A DNA stretch of 9,050 bases from an uncultured Thermoleophilia bacterium (GCA_903921965.1 CAIXSE010000796.1:1-9050); one strand, 5' to 3'; shown: positions 1 to 7,120, counted from the first letter of the stretch. The notes: generated by a model from the letters alone, not told the origin. A program made the numbers and translations.

Positions 1-786
1 GCCCGGGTCCTTCGCCAGCGCGACCTTCATCACGTCGTCGAGCAGCGGCGGCAGCTGGCTGTTCAAGGTGCACACGGCCGGCACCGGCGCCGTGATGTGT
101 TTGACCAGCACCGTCGCGAGCGTGTCGCCCTCGTAGGGCACGCGGCCCGTCAGCATCTCGAAGAGCATCACGCCGAGCGAGTAGATGTCGGTGCGGCCGT
201 CGATGCCGCTGCCCTGCGCCTGCTCCGGCGACATGTAGTAGGCGGAACCCATCACCGTGCCGGTGGCCGTGTGCTGGGTGACGCCGACCATCTTGGCGAT
301 GCCGTAGTCGGTGAGCACCGGCTCGCCCTGCGGCGTGAGCAGCACGTTGGCCGGCTTGATGTCGCGGTGGATCATCCCCTGCCCGTGCGCGTAGTCGACG
401 GCGGAGCACAGCGGCTCGAAGATCCGCGCCACCTCGGCCGTCGGCATGCGCCGGCCCTGCACGGCGAAGCCGTTGAGCTGGGCCGCCAGCGTCGGGCCGT
501 CGACGTACTCCATGACCATGAAGTACTGGTCGTTCTGCACGTCGAAGTCGAGGACGCGCACGATGTTGGGGTGCCGCAGGTTGGCGACCGCCTGCGCCTC
601 GTGACGGAAGCGGGCGAGCATGTCCTGGTCGGTCGCCATGTGCGGGTGCAGCACCTTGATGGCGACCGTCTGGCCGAGCCCGGGGTGCTCGGCCTTGTAC
701 ACCGTCGCCATGCCGCCCTTGCCGACGAGGGCGGTGATGCGGTACCGCCCGAGCGAACGTCCGACCAGGGCCTCGGCGCTGTCCAT
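1..786 (-). CDS. Ser/Thr protein kinase, PknB/PknF-like (C-terminus beyond window)
   Basis: This is the N-terminal 262 residues of a eukaryotic-like Ser/Thr kinase, which transfers phosphate from ATP to Ser/Thr of target proteins. The reading frame is open to the window edge. Visible elements are a glycine-rich loop GKGGMATVY (22-30), VAIK with ATP-binding Lys44, Glu63 of helix C, the catalytic loop HRDIKPANVL (140-149, Asp142, Asn147), the metal-binding Asp160 in a DYG variant of DFG, an activation loop with Thr170/173/175/177, and SPE (186-188) in place of APE. The kinase domain begins almost at residue 1, as in PknB-type enzymes, whose membrane helix and sensor domain would lie outside this window. 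The ATG at 786 shares one base with the TGA of the upstream FHA-ABC exporter gene (TGATG), which suggests translational coupling. The neighbouring FHA domains make the exporter the obvious candidate substrate; that is inference from the PknF/Rv1747 precedent. Confidence 0.95.
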   Translation of the reverse strand, partial: MDSAEALVGRSLGRYRITALVGKGGMATVYKAEHPGLGQTVAIKVLHPHMATDQDMLARFRHEAQAVANLRHPNIVRVLDFDVQNDQYFMVMEYVDGPTLAAQLNGFAVQGRRMPTAEVARIFEPLCSAVDYAHGQGMIHRDIKPANVLLTPQGEPVLTDYGIAKMVGVTQHTATGTVMGSAYYMSPEQAQGSGIDGRTDIYSLGVMLFEMLTGRVPYEGDTLATVLVKHITAPVPAVCTLNSQLPPLLDDVMKVALAKDPG

Positions 787-3512
787 CAGAGGATGTCCTT
801 TCGCTTCTGGAGCACCAGGATGATGCCGAAGATGCCGGCGGCGATCACGATCATCCACGTCCAGTGAAGGTACACGTTCACGTCCCAGATGTCGCCGTAG
901 GCCTTCTTGACGCTGTTCAGGGCGGCCACCTTCTCGCCCATCGTCTTCATCCCCTTGATGCCGGGGATGATCACCTTGGCCGGGTCGAAACCATCGCCGA
1001 TCTTGATCTGGGACACCGTGGTGAGCGCCTCCAGCGACCACCGGGTGGACGTGACGGCCCCGCCCACGGTGCCGGCCGCGCCCAGGTCGGAGAGCGGCAT
1101 GAGCCCGCCGGCGAACACGATCTGCGGGATGATCACGAGGATCGCGAGCAGCATGGCGCGGTCCTCGGTGGGCGCCACCGTGGACACGAGCAGGCCCCAC
1201 ATCATGCCGCCGAACACGATGAAGATCATCGTGACGAGGAGCTGGACGTAGCCGATCGCGGAGAGGAAGCCGTAGTCGATGAAGAGGAGCTTGGCGAGGG
1301 TGAGGACGAACCCGCTGTAGATGCAGAAGAGGGTCCCGACGACGACCTTGGAACCGACGTACGGGACGAGCTTGAGCGAGACCATGCGTTCGCGCTTGTA
1401 GATCTCCTTCTCCTTGACGATCTCGCGCACCGACCCGAGGGTCCCGACCAGTACCCCGATGACGCACGACATGAAGATCATGGTCATGGCCATGGCCACG
1501 TCGCCCTGCGCGGGGTCGAGGGCGGTGCGCTTCCAGGCGATGAAGTCGAGCAGCCCCAGGATGGGCGCGAGCGCGAGGAGCAGCACCAGGGTCTTGCGGT
1601 CGGCGGCCACCAGCGCCAGCTGGCGCTGGCACAGGATGAAGAACTGCTGCCAGGCGGAGGCGGTACGCACGACGGCCGCCGGCGGCGTGGGGGCGGCGCC
1701 CGAACGGCCGGAGGCCTGCTGTGACACCTCGGTGAGCGGCTTCACCACGTACTCCTGGATCTGCGACGAGGCCAGGAACCGCTTCGCCCACACCTCGGGC
1801 GAGTCGACGTTGTCCAGCTTCTCGTAGATCTCGTCGAAGTCGCTCACGCCGAAGTACCTGAGCGCCTCCTCCGGAGGCCCGTAGAAGCCCACGTACCCGC
1901 CGCGCGCCAGGAAGCAGACCTTGTCGCACATCATCACGTTCTTGGTGGCGTGCGTGATGAGGACCACGGTACGGCCCTGGTCGGCGAGCTTGCGCAGGAG
2001 CTTCATCATCTGCGTCTCGGTGTTGGGGTCGAGCCCCGACGTGGCCTCGTCCAGGAAGAAGAGGCTCGGCCGCGTGAGCAGCTCGACCCCGATGGACGCG
2101 CGCTTGCGCTGGCCGCCGCTCAGCTGGCGGATGCGCGTGTCGGCGTGCGCCTTGAGGTCGAGCTCGTCGATGACCTCGTTCACGCGGGTCTCGCGCTCGG
2201 CCGCCGTGGTGTCGCCCGGCATGCGCAGACGGGCGGCGTAGTCCAGCGCTTTGCGGACGGAGAGGTCGACGTGGATGATGTCGTCCTGCGGCACGTAGCC
2301 CATGTCGCTGCGGTAGGCCGCGAAGTTGTGGTACAGGTCGACGCCGTTGAGCAGCACCGCGCCCTCCGTGGCGGGCTTGAAGCCGCAGAGCGCGGTGACC
2401 AGGGTGGACTTGCCGGCGCCGCTGCCGCCCACCACGGCGACGAACTCCTGCGGCTTGATGGAGAGCGAGACGTCGTTGAGGATGCGCTTGCCCTTGGCGA
2501 CCGTCTTGACCAGGTGGAAGGCGTCCAGGCGCAGGCGCCCTTCTTCGCTCATCAGCTGCAGGCGCCCGTCCCTGAGGACCAGCTGGTTGGGGCCGATGCG
2601 CACGACGTCGCCCTCGCGCAGCTCCCTCTCCTGGACCTGGGCGCCGTTGACGTAGGTGCCGTAGGCGCTCCCCAGGTCCTGGATGACGACCTGGCCCTCG
2701 CGGCGGCGCACCTCGGCGTGGACCTGGTTCACCTGGGGATGGGCCAGGTGCACGCCCGTCTCGGCGCCGCGCCCGAGGCTGAGCGGCCTGCCCTCGGGGA
2801 TCTCGTAGATGGTCATGCCCGGCTCGGCCGCCGGCACGGCGTCGGGGAAGCCGGCGGCCGCGGGCTGCTCGGCCGCCAGGAACGTGAGCGTCACGCTCTG
2901 GCCGATCATCACCTGGCGGCCGTCGCCGAGGAGCGCCTCGGGCACGAGGCGGCCGCCCACGGTGAGGCCGTTGGTGCTGCCGAGGTCCCTGACGAGCAGC
3001 TGGTCGCCGCGCCGCTCGAGCGACGCGTGGCGCCGCGAGACCGCATCGGCAGCCACCACGACGTCGCTGGCCGGGTCGCGGCCGAGCGTCATCGACGCCC
3101 TGGCCAGCGGGACCTCCCGCGTGCCCTCCGGCGTGGTGATGCGCAGGCGCGGCGGCTTGCCGGCCGGCAGCACCACCGTGTGGCCGGGGGGCGCCGCGGG
3201 GCGCGGGGCGCCCGCGCCGGCCCGGTGGAACACCAGCGTGAACGGCCCCACCTGCACCTCGTCGCCGTCGCGCAGGGCACGCTCCTCCTTGACCGGGAGC
3301 TCCTGGCCGTTGACGAACGTGCCGTTGGCGCTGCCGAGGTCGACGATCCGGCAGCTGGTGGAGTCTGAGAGGACGCGCGCGTGGTGGGTGGAGACGGTGG
3401 GGAACGCGAGCGTGAGGTCGTTGTCGGTGCCACGCCCCACGTCGACCCGTGCCTGCGCGACCGGGTACTCCTCGGTCTGGTCCAGACTGCGGATGGTGAA
3501 CGACCCGAACAT
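786..3512 (-). CDS. FHA-domain ABC exporter (Rv1747-like, ABCG-type half transporter with three FHA domains)
   Basis: This is a 908-residue fusion, numbered here from the ATG at 3512. FHA1 (about 23-96) has G26-R27, S41..H44 and N63-G64. FHA2 (about 140-211) has G144-R145, S159..H162 and N181-G182. FHA3 (about 243-314) has G247-R248 and H265, but Asn262 replaces Ser and Tyr284 replaces Asn. The ATPase follows, with Walker A GGSGAGKST (362-370), Q-loop Gln409, signature LSGGQ (464-468), Walker B LFFLDE (484-489) and H-loop His521. About six hydrophobic helices come next (641-658, 672-693, 719-739, 752-777, 785-805, 884-904). ATPase before membrane domain is the ABCG order, so the protein should work as a dimer in the inner membrane. 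M. tuberculosis Rv1747 shares this layout with two FHA domains, is phosphorylated by PknF, and has been linked to lipid (phosphatidylinositol mannoside) export. The substrate here is unknown. An in-frame GTG at 3521 would add three residues, but the ribosome site favours the ATG. Confidence 0.95.
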   Translation of the reverse strand: MFGSFTIRSLDQTEEYPVAQARVDVGRGTDNDLTLAFPTVSTHHARVLSDSTSCRIVDLGSANGTFVNGQELPVKEERALRDGDEVQVGPFTLVFHRAGAGAPRPAAPPGHTVVLPAGKPPRLRITTPEGTREVPLARASMTLGRDPASDVVVAADAVSRRHASLERRGDQLLVRDLGSTNGLTVGGRLVPEALLGDGRQVMIGQSVTLTFLAAEQPAAAGFPDAVPAAEPGMTIYEIPEGRPLSLGRGAETGVHLAHPQVNQVHAEVRRREGQVVIQDLGSAYGTYVNGAQVQERELREGDVVRIGPNQLVLRDGRLQLMSEEGRLRLDAFHLVKTVAKGKRILNDVSLSIKPQEFVAVVGGSGAGKSTLVTALCGFKPATEGAVLLNGVDLYHNFAAYRSDMGYVPQDDIIHVDLSVRKALDYAARLRMPGDTTAAERETRVNEVIDELDLKAHADTRIRQLSGGQRKRASIGVELLTRPSLFFLDEATSGLDPNTETQMMKLLRKLADQGRTVVLITHATKNVMMCDKVCFLARGGYVGFYGPPEEALRYFGVSDFDEIYEKLDNVDSPEVWAKRFLASSQIQEYVVKPLTEVSQQASGRSGAAPTPPAAVVRTASAWQQFFILCQRQLALVAADRKTLVLLLALAPILGLLDFIAWKRTALDPAQGDVAMAMTMIFMSCVIGVLVGTLGSVREIVKEKEIYKRERMVSLKLVPYVGSKVVVGTLFCIYSGFVLTLAKLLFIDYGFLSAIGYVQLLVTMIFIVFGGMMWGLLVSTVAPTEDRAMLLAILVIIPQIVFAGGLMPLSDLGAAGTVGGAVTSTRWSLEALTTVSQIKIGDGFDPAKVIIPGIKGMKTMGEKVAALNSVKKAYGDIWDVNVYLHWTWMIVIAAGIFGIILVLQKRKDIL

Positions 3513-3517
3513 AGCCC

Positions 3518-3526
3518 TCACCCCCT
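3518..3526 (-). promoter_or_regulatory. Ribosome binding site of the FHA-ABC gene
   Basis: On the minus strand AGGGGGTGA matches the consensus AGGAGGTGA at eight of nine bases. It ends five bases before the ATG at 3512, a good spacing. The upstream in-frame GTG (3521-3519) lies inside this element, so it is unlikely to be the start. This decides the start at 3512. Confidence 0.6.
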
Positions 3527-3547
3527 ATGAACGGCCCTACAGCAGGT

Positions 3548-3553
3548 ACTATA
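3548..3553 (-). promoter_or_regulatory. Possible -10 element for the FHA-ABC/kinase operon
   Basis: The minus strand reads TATAGT, five of six matches to TATAAT, within the 72-bp gap between divergent genes (3513-3584) and the most AT-rich stretch nearby. The hexamer 17 bases upstream (CTGCCG) is a weak -35. On the plus strand the overlapping TACTAT (3547-3552) could serve the gene at 3585. No operator was recognised. Confidence 0.3.
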
Positions 3554-3584
3554 TCGGCAGCTGGATGCAACGGCAGGAGAAGTC

Positions 3585-4622
3585 GTGAGCGACGGCCGGG
3601 GCCAGGAGCGCGAGTACACGCCGGTACCGCCCGTACCGTCCTGGGCGGGGCAGGGGAATCGGCGTCCCTCAGGCTCGAGCCGCGACGGGCGCCCGGTCTC
3701 GGACGGCGCCTGGATCTCGGTGCTCTCGGTCGTGTTCCTCGTCGTCGGTTGCGTGGTCGCGCCGCTGGCGCTCGCCGGCATCTACGTGCACGCGACGCTG
3801 ATCGACCGCGACGGATACGTCGCCGCCATGGCCCGCGTCGCGGCGGCGCCGGCCGTGCGCGCCGCCGTGGCCGACGCGCTGTCGAAGGAGATCTCGGGCG
3901 CGCTCGCGGGCGCCGGGTCGTCGACAGGCCTCGGCGAGGAGTTCGACGACATCACCGGCGCGATCGCTGAGGACCTGCCGATCCAGGACATGACGCGCCG
4001 GTTCGTCGGGGAGGCGCTGAGGAGCTCCGCGTTCGCGAGCATGTGGGCCGAGGCCAACCGCGCCCTCCACCCGCTGCTCCTCGACGTGCTGAACGACGCC
4101 GTGGACGGCGGGTCCGGCCCAGTCCCCCTCGACCTCTCCGCCGTCACGTCCGTGGTCACGGCCCACCTCGCCGGGGCCGGCGTGGAACTCCCCGACCCAC
4201 TTCCGGCAGAGCTCACGGACGGCCGCGTGCCACTCATGGACTCGACGCTCCTGCGGCGGCTGGGCACGCTGATCGTCACCGTCGACCGCCTGCGTGTACC
4301 GCTCACGATCCTCGCGGTGGTCTCGCTCGCCGCGGGTATCGTCGTCGCCGGCCACCGGCTGCGCGCCGGTGTCCTCGCCGGCGCGGGGATCGCCGGCGCC
4401 ATGCTGGGAGTCCAGCTCGCGCTCGCCGTGGGACGCAACTCCTACGTGGACACGACCGACGAGGCGCACATCCCGCACGCCGCCTCTCTCGCCGTGTTCG
4501 ACGCCGTGACCCGCGATCTCACCCTGTGGGCGTGGGCCCTGCTGGCCGGCGGCATCGCGGCCGCGGTGGCGTGCCTGGTCGTGGCCTGGGCCCGGTCGCA
4601 CCGACGCGCCGGCGCGGCCTGA
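3585..4622 (+). CDS. Four-helix membrane protein of unknown function
   Basis: This 345-residue protein starts at a GTG at 3585, preceded by AGGAGA (3575-3580) four bases upstream. About 44 polar, proline-rich N-terminal residues (with TPVPPVP at 12-18) are predicted cytoplasmic. A hydrophobic helix follows at about 45-69, then an extracytoplasmic region of about 165 residues (70-235), and three more helices at about 236-256, 261-282 and 312-334. The tail is short and arginine-rich, so both ends should face the cytoplasm. The stretch after helix 1 (DRDGYVAAMARVAAAPAV, starting at residue 74) resembles a pattern I associate with uncharacterised actinobacterial membrane proteins; no catalytic motif was recognised. 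It diverges from the FHA-ABC/kinase operon across 72 bp, so the two units may share regulation. I do not assign a function. Confidence 0.85.
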   Translation: MSDGRGQEREYTPVPPVPSWAGQGNRRPSGSSRDGRPVSDGAWISVLSVVFLVVGCVVAPLALAGIYVHATLIDRDGYVAAMARVAAAPAVRAAVADALSKEISGALAGAGSSTGLGEEFDDITGAIAEDLPIQDMTRRFVGEALRSSAFASMWAEANRALHPLLLDVLNDAVDGGSGPVPLDLSAVTSVVTAHLAGAGVELPDPLPAELTDGRVPLMDSTLLRRLGTLIVTVDRLRVPLTILAVVSLAAGIVVAGHRLRAGVLAGAGIAGAMLGVQLALAVGRNSYVDTTDEAHIPHAASLAVFDAVTRDLTLWAWALLAGGIAAAVACLVVAWARSHRRAGAA

Positions 4623-4631
4623 GCTGCACCG

Positions 4632-4655
4632 GCGCACCGCCCCCGGCGGCGGCGC
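4632..4655. terminator. Possible bidirectional hairpin terminator
   Basis: In the 51-bp gap between two convergent genes, GCGC (4632-4635) plus CCGCC (4637-4641) can pair with GGCGG (4645-4649) plus GCGC (4652-4655). This gives nine GC pairs with a CCC loop and a small internal bulge. No T-tract follows on either strand, so the call rests on location and stem strength only. Confidence 0.35.
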
Positions 4656-4673
4656 TCGACGACCGAGTGCGGC

Positions 4674-5420
4674 CTACTTCACCTCAGTGACCGCGGTGAT
4701 CTTCCAGGCGCCGCCGACACGCGCGAAGGCCATGGACACGATGCGCGCGCCCGTCGGCGTCGTCATGTTGAGGAAGATGACCGCCCTGTCCGGGCTGCTG
4801 CTCAACGGCGCGCCCTTCTCGGAGACCCCGAGCTTCACGCCGAACGTCTTGAGCTTGCCGATCTCGCTGCGCACCGTCTTCTCAACCGCCTTGCGGTAGC
4901 CGTCTTCGAGATACGACAGCGCCTTGTCGGCGTCGTAGGCGTTGTATGCCGTCCAGTAGCCCGTCGTCGACGCGCGGACGGCCGCCAGATCCGCCCCGGC
5001 CAGGGTGGTGGCGCCGGGTGCCGGGGTCGCCGGGGCCGACGGGGTCGGGCGAACCGTGGCGGCCGGGACCTGGGAAGCGGTGTTCTTCGGCTTCGGCGTG
5101 GGCTTCGGCGTGATCGTCTTGGTCGGGAAAGGCGTCGAGCTCGGCGTACCCTTCGTAGGGGTCCCGGGCGACGCGGACGGGGCCACGCTCGGGCTCGTCG
5201 CCCCGGGACTGGCTTCGGACCCGGGACTCGGCGCTACCGCCGGGCTGGCCGGGGACGACTGGCCACCGGGGGCGATCGCGACAGGGCCGGTACTCGCCGT
5301 GGGGGAAGCCGAGCCTTGGCTCGCCGCGTCCGACCCGCCGCACGCGGTCACGGCCACGGCGGACGCGGCCAGCACCAAGGCGACACACATCAGGTAAACG
5401 TGCGTTCGACGGAACGACAT
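4674..5420 (-). CDS. Secreted lipoprotein with Pro/Ser/Thr linker and NTF2-like C-terminal domain
   Basis: This 248-residue protein begins at the ATG at 5420, with GGAGGTG (5433-5427) six bases upstream. The N-terminus is a lipoprotein signal: basic SFRRT, a hydrophobic core (about 9-24) and lipobox VTAC with Cys27 as the predicted lipidated residue, followed by GGSD. Residues 30-138 form a low-complexity linker rich in Pro, Ser, Thr and Ala, including TPKPTPKP (104-111). This would span the cell wall and is a plausible O-glycosylation region. The C-terminal part (about 140-248) contains GYWTAYNAYDADKALSYL (154-171) and ends with an AWKITAV strand (238-244). Helix-rich start and strand-rich end suggest an NTF2/SnoaL-like fold, called from pattern rather than a motif. 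Its job is unknown; such domains often bind small ligands or act as structural modules. It stands alone on its strand and converges with the membrane protein gene at 3585-4622. Confidence 0.85.
   Translation of the reverse strand: MSFRRTHVYLMCVALVLAASAVAVTACGGSDAASQGSASPTASTGPVAIAPGGQSSPASPAVAPSPGSEASPGATSPSVAPSASPGTPTKGTPSSTPFPTKTITPKPTPKPKNTASQVPAATVRPTPSAPATPAPGATTLAGADLAAVRASTTGYWTAYNAYDADKALSYLEDGYRKAVEKTVRSEIGKLKTFGVKLGVSEKGAPLSSSPDRAVIFLNMTTPTGARIVSMAFARVGGAWKITAVTEVK
5089..5112. repeat. Perfect tandem 12-bp repeat (two copies)
   Basis: GGCTTCGGCGTG occurs twice back to back (5089-5100 and 5101-5112). It encodes the TPKPTPKP part of the lipoprotein linker on the minus strand. The unit is a multiple of three, so copy changes would alter linker length without breaking the frame. 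Confidence 0.85.
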
Positions 5421-5531
5421 GGATCACACCTCCGTAAGACACTGCCGCGGCGATCCTCCACGGACGCCGCGCACTTCCAAAGACCTTCGCACACCTTCGG
5501 CCGCGCGTCATCCCGCGGGCCCCGGCTTGGG

Positions 5532-5537
5532 TATACT
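5532..5537 (+). promoter_or_regulatory. Possible -10 element upstream of the aminotransferase operon
   Basis: TATACT matches TATAAT at five of six positions and stands out in a GC-rich 267-bp intergenic region (5421-5687). No convincing -35 lies 16-19 bases upstream. Initiation near 5544 would give a leader of about 144 bases. The overlapping palindrome GTATAC (5531-5536) could also act leftward toward the lipoprotein gene. Confidence 0.35.
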
Positions 5538-5549
5538 CGAGACGTCCTC

Positions 5550-5633
5550 GCTCGCCGCGGGGCGAGCAGTCGGGGGTGGCCGGATAGGGCGGTTCACGAA
5601 GAGACGCAGCGTCGGCGAGCAACGCTCGCGCCC
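5550..5633 (+). other. Structured 5' leader with several hairpins, no recognised riboswitch class
   Basis: Downstream of the possible -10 element, GCTCGCC (5550-5556) pairs with GGCGAGC (5561-5567) around a GCGG loop. Further on, GGGCG (5587-5591) can pair with CGCCC (5629-5633), enclosing GACG/CGTC (5603-5606/5610-5613, loop CAG) and GCGAGC/GCTCGC (5615-5620/5624-5629, loop AAC); the last two pairings compete for one base. I compared by eye with the cobalamin, SAM, ZTP, c-di-GMP and c-di-AMP riboswitch patterns I know and found no match. GC-rich DNA folds easily by chance, so function is uncertain. Confidence 0.3.
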
Positions 5634-5687
5634 ACTGCAGAAGACGCCCGGCCGGCGGCTCGTTGAGCGGATTCCCGGGAGGAAGCC

Positions 5688-7067
5688 ATGAGTTTCTCGC
5701 TGGCGGACGTGATCGCAGCCCGGCAGGCCGATCAGCACGCGCTCTACGGCCGGTACCTCAACACCAAGCTCACCAAGGTCCTCGGCATCATCGGCTTCGA
5801 CAAGACGTGGGTACGAGGCCAGGGCGCGTACCTGTGGGACGCCGACGGCGAGCGGTACCTGGACCTCCTCGCCGGCTTCAGCACCTACAACCTCGGGCGC
5901 GATCACCCGGTCGTGCGACGCGCGCTCGAGGAGGCGCTCGCGCTGCAGCGCCCCAACCTCGTGAAGATGGACGCCCCGCTCCTCGCCGGCCTGCTCGCCG
6001 AACAGCTGGTGCAGCGCATGCCGCCCGGGCTCGACGCCGTGTTCTTCGCCAACTCCGGCGCGGACGCCGTGGACACGGCACTGAAGTTCGCCCGCGCGGC
6101 CACCGGCAGGCCGCGTGTGCTCTACCTCGACCACGCATTCCACGGGCTCATGCTCGGGACCCTGTCGGTGAACGGCGGGGAGGTCTTCCGCAAAGGGTTC
6201 GGACCCCTCATGCCGGGCTTCGACATGGTCCCCGACGGCGACCTGGGCGCCCTGGAGTACGAGCTGCGCAAGGGTGACGTGGCCGCGTTCGTGGCGGAGC
6301 CCATCCAGGGCAAGAGCGTGCACCTCCCGGCGGACGACTACTTCCCCAGGGTGCAGGAGCTGTGCCGCACCTACGGCACCCTGTTCGTGTGCGACGAGGT
6401 GCAGGTGGGCATGGGCCGCACCGGCCGCTTCCTGTGCTGCGAGCATTGGGGACTGGAACCCGACTTCGTCACCCTCGCGAAATCGCTGGGTGGCGGCTTC
6501 GTGCCGGTGAGCGCGACGCTCATGCGGCGGAGCGTCCACGAGAAGGTCTTCGGCCGGCTCGACCGCTGCCAGGTGCACTCGACCACGTTCGGCGAGAACG
6601 AGCTGGCCATGGCGGCTGGCCTGGCGACGCTCTCCGTGATGGACGAAGAGAAGCTGGTCGAACGCGCGGCCGCGCTCGGCGAGAGGCTCCTGGGCGGGCT
6701 CGAGGCGCTGCGGGAGCGCCACGACATGATCGCCGACGTGCGCGGCATGGGGCTGATCGTGGCGCTCGAGTTCCGCGCCCCGAGATCGCTGACGCTGAAG
6801 GCCGCCTGGGCCGCGGCGGAGAAGGCCCAGAAGGGGCTCTTCGCGCAGTTCGTGGTGATGTCGCTGATGCGCGACCACCACATCCTGACGCAGGTGGGCG
6901 GCAACGACGTCAACGTCATCAAGCTGCTGCCGCCGCTGATCATCGGCGAGGAGGAGGTCGACGCCATCGTGACCGCCTTCGACGCCGTGCTGACCGAGGC
7001 GCAGAGCGTGCGCGGCGGCGTGTGGCGTCAGAGCGGCCGCCTCATCAAGCAGGCGCTCTCGCAGTGA
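5688..7067 (+). CDS. Class-III PLP-dependent aminotransferase, HpnO-like
   Basis: This is a 459-residue cytoplasmic enzyme, full length for class-III (ornithine/acetylornithine-type) aminotransferases, which move an amino group from an amino acid donor to an aldehyde or ketone. The PLP lysine is Lys265 in TLAKSLGGG (262-270). Asp236 in CDEVQ contacts the PLP ring nitrogen. Phosphate- and ring-binding regions are NSGADAVDTALKFAR (122-136) and FHG (151-153); NSGADAVD replaces the commoner NSGAEAVE. The start at 5688 follows GGGAGGAA (5677-5684). The N-terminal layout, the KAAWAAAEKAQKGLF region (371-385) and the HILTQVGG region (398-405) resemble, from memory, enzymes of the HpnO type that aminate the hopanoid side chain to aminobacteriohopanetriol. 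The HpnA-like gene two positions downstream supports this. A different amino-acceptor, such as another lipid or a diamine, remains possible. It leads an apparent three-gene operon. Confidence 0.92.
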   Translation: MSFSLADVIAARQADQHALYGRYLNTKLTKVLGIIGFDKTWVRGQGAYLWDADGERYLDLLAGFSTYNLGRDHPVVRRALEEALALQRPNLVKMDAPLLAGLLAEQLVQRMPPGLDAVFFANSGADAVDTALKFARAATGRPRVLYLDHAFHGLMLGTLSVNGGEVFRKGFGPLMPGFDMVPDGDLGALEYELRKGDVAAFVAEPIQGKSVHLPADDYFPRVQELCRTYGTLFVCDEVQVGMGRTGRFLCCEHWGLEPDFVTLAKSLGGGFVPVSATLMRRSVHEKVFGRLDRCQVHSTTFGENELAMAAGLATLSVMDEEKLVERAAALGERLLGGLEALRERHDMIADVRGMGLIVALEFRAPRSLTLKAAWAAAEKAQKGLFAQFVVMSLMRDHHILTQVGGNDVNVIKLLPPLIIGEEEVDAIVTAFDAVLTEAQSVRGGVWRQSGRLIKQALSQ

Positions 7068-7109
7068 GCGGTGGAGCTGCGGAGCACCGCTCCGGGCCGG
7101 GCCGGCGGC

Positions 7110-7114
7110 GAGGT
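7110..7114 (+). promoter_or_regulatory. Ribosome binding site deciding the M28 peptidase start
   Basis: GAGGT lies six bases before the ATG at 7121. The alternative in-frame GTG at 7064 overlaps the aminotransferase stop (GTGA) but has only a distant, weak AGG upstream. The residues between the two starts are polar and unlike M28 sequence, so the ATG is preferred. Confidence 0.5.
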
Positions 7115-7120
7115 CCGGAC

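Noticed and set aside
97..867. Plus-strand open frame of 256 codons at the left end
   Set aside because: It lies antisense to the kinase, whose catalytic motifs are intact on the minus strand, and its product is His/Arg/Val-rich without any domain.
1950..3368. Long plus-strand open frame (472 codons) opposite the FHA-ABC gene
   Set aside because: Its translation is low-complexity (Ala, Gly, Arg, Val, Asp, Leu) with no motif, while the minus strand holds clear FHA and ABC motifs. It is a high-GC antisense shadow.
3669..4637. Minus-strand open frame of 322 codons opposite the four-helix membrane protein
   Set aside because: The product is Arg/Gly/His/Glu-rich with no hydrophobic or domain pattern. 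The plus frame has a good ribosome site and clear membrane helices.
5587..5633. Cloverleaf-like fold considered as a tRNA or known riboswitch
   Set aside because: It lacks a T-loop consensus, an anticodon arm of normal size and a 7-bp acceptor stem, and no conserved core of a riboswitch class that I recognise is present.
5419..5691. Possible 90-codon gene in the intergenic region before the aminotransferase
   Set aside because: It overlaps the lipoprotein ribosome site region and the aminotransferase start, has no convincing ribosome site, and its product is unremarkable.
5508..6881. Minus-strand open frame of 457 codons across the intergenic region and aminotransferase
   Set aside because: The opposite strand encodes an intact aminotransferase with its PLP lysine. 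The antisense product is biased in composition and has no motif.
6362..7063. N-terminal extension of the M28 frame back to 6362
   Set aside because: The frame is open by GC bias and overlaps the aminotransferase. M28-like sequence begins only after 7121, where an ATG with a ribosome site is present.
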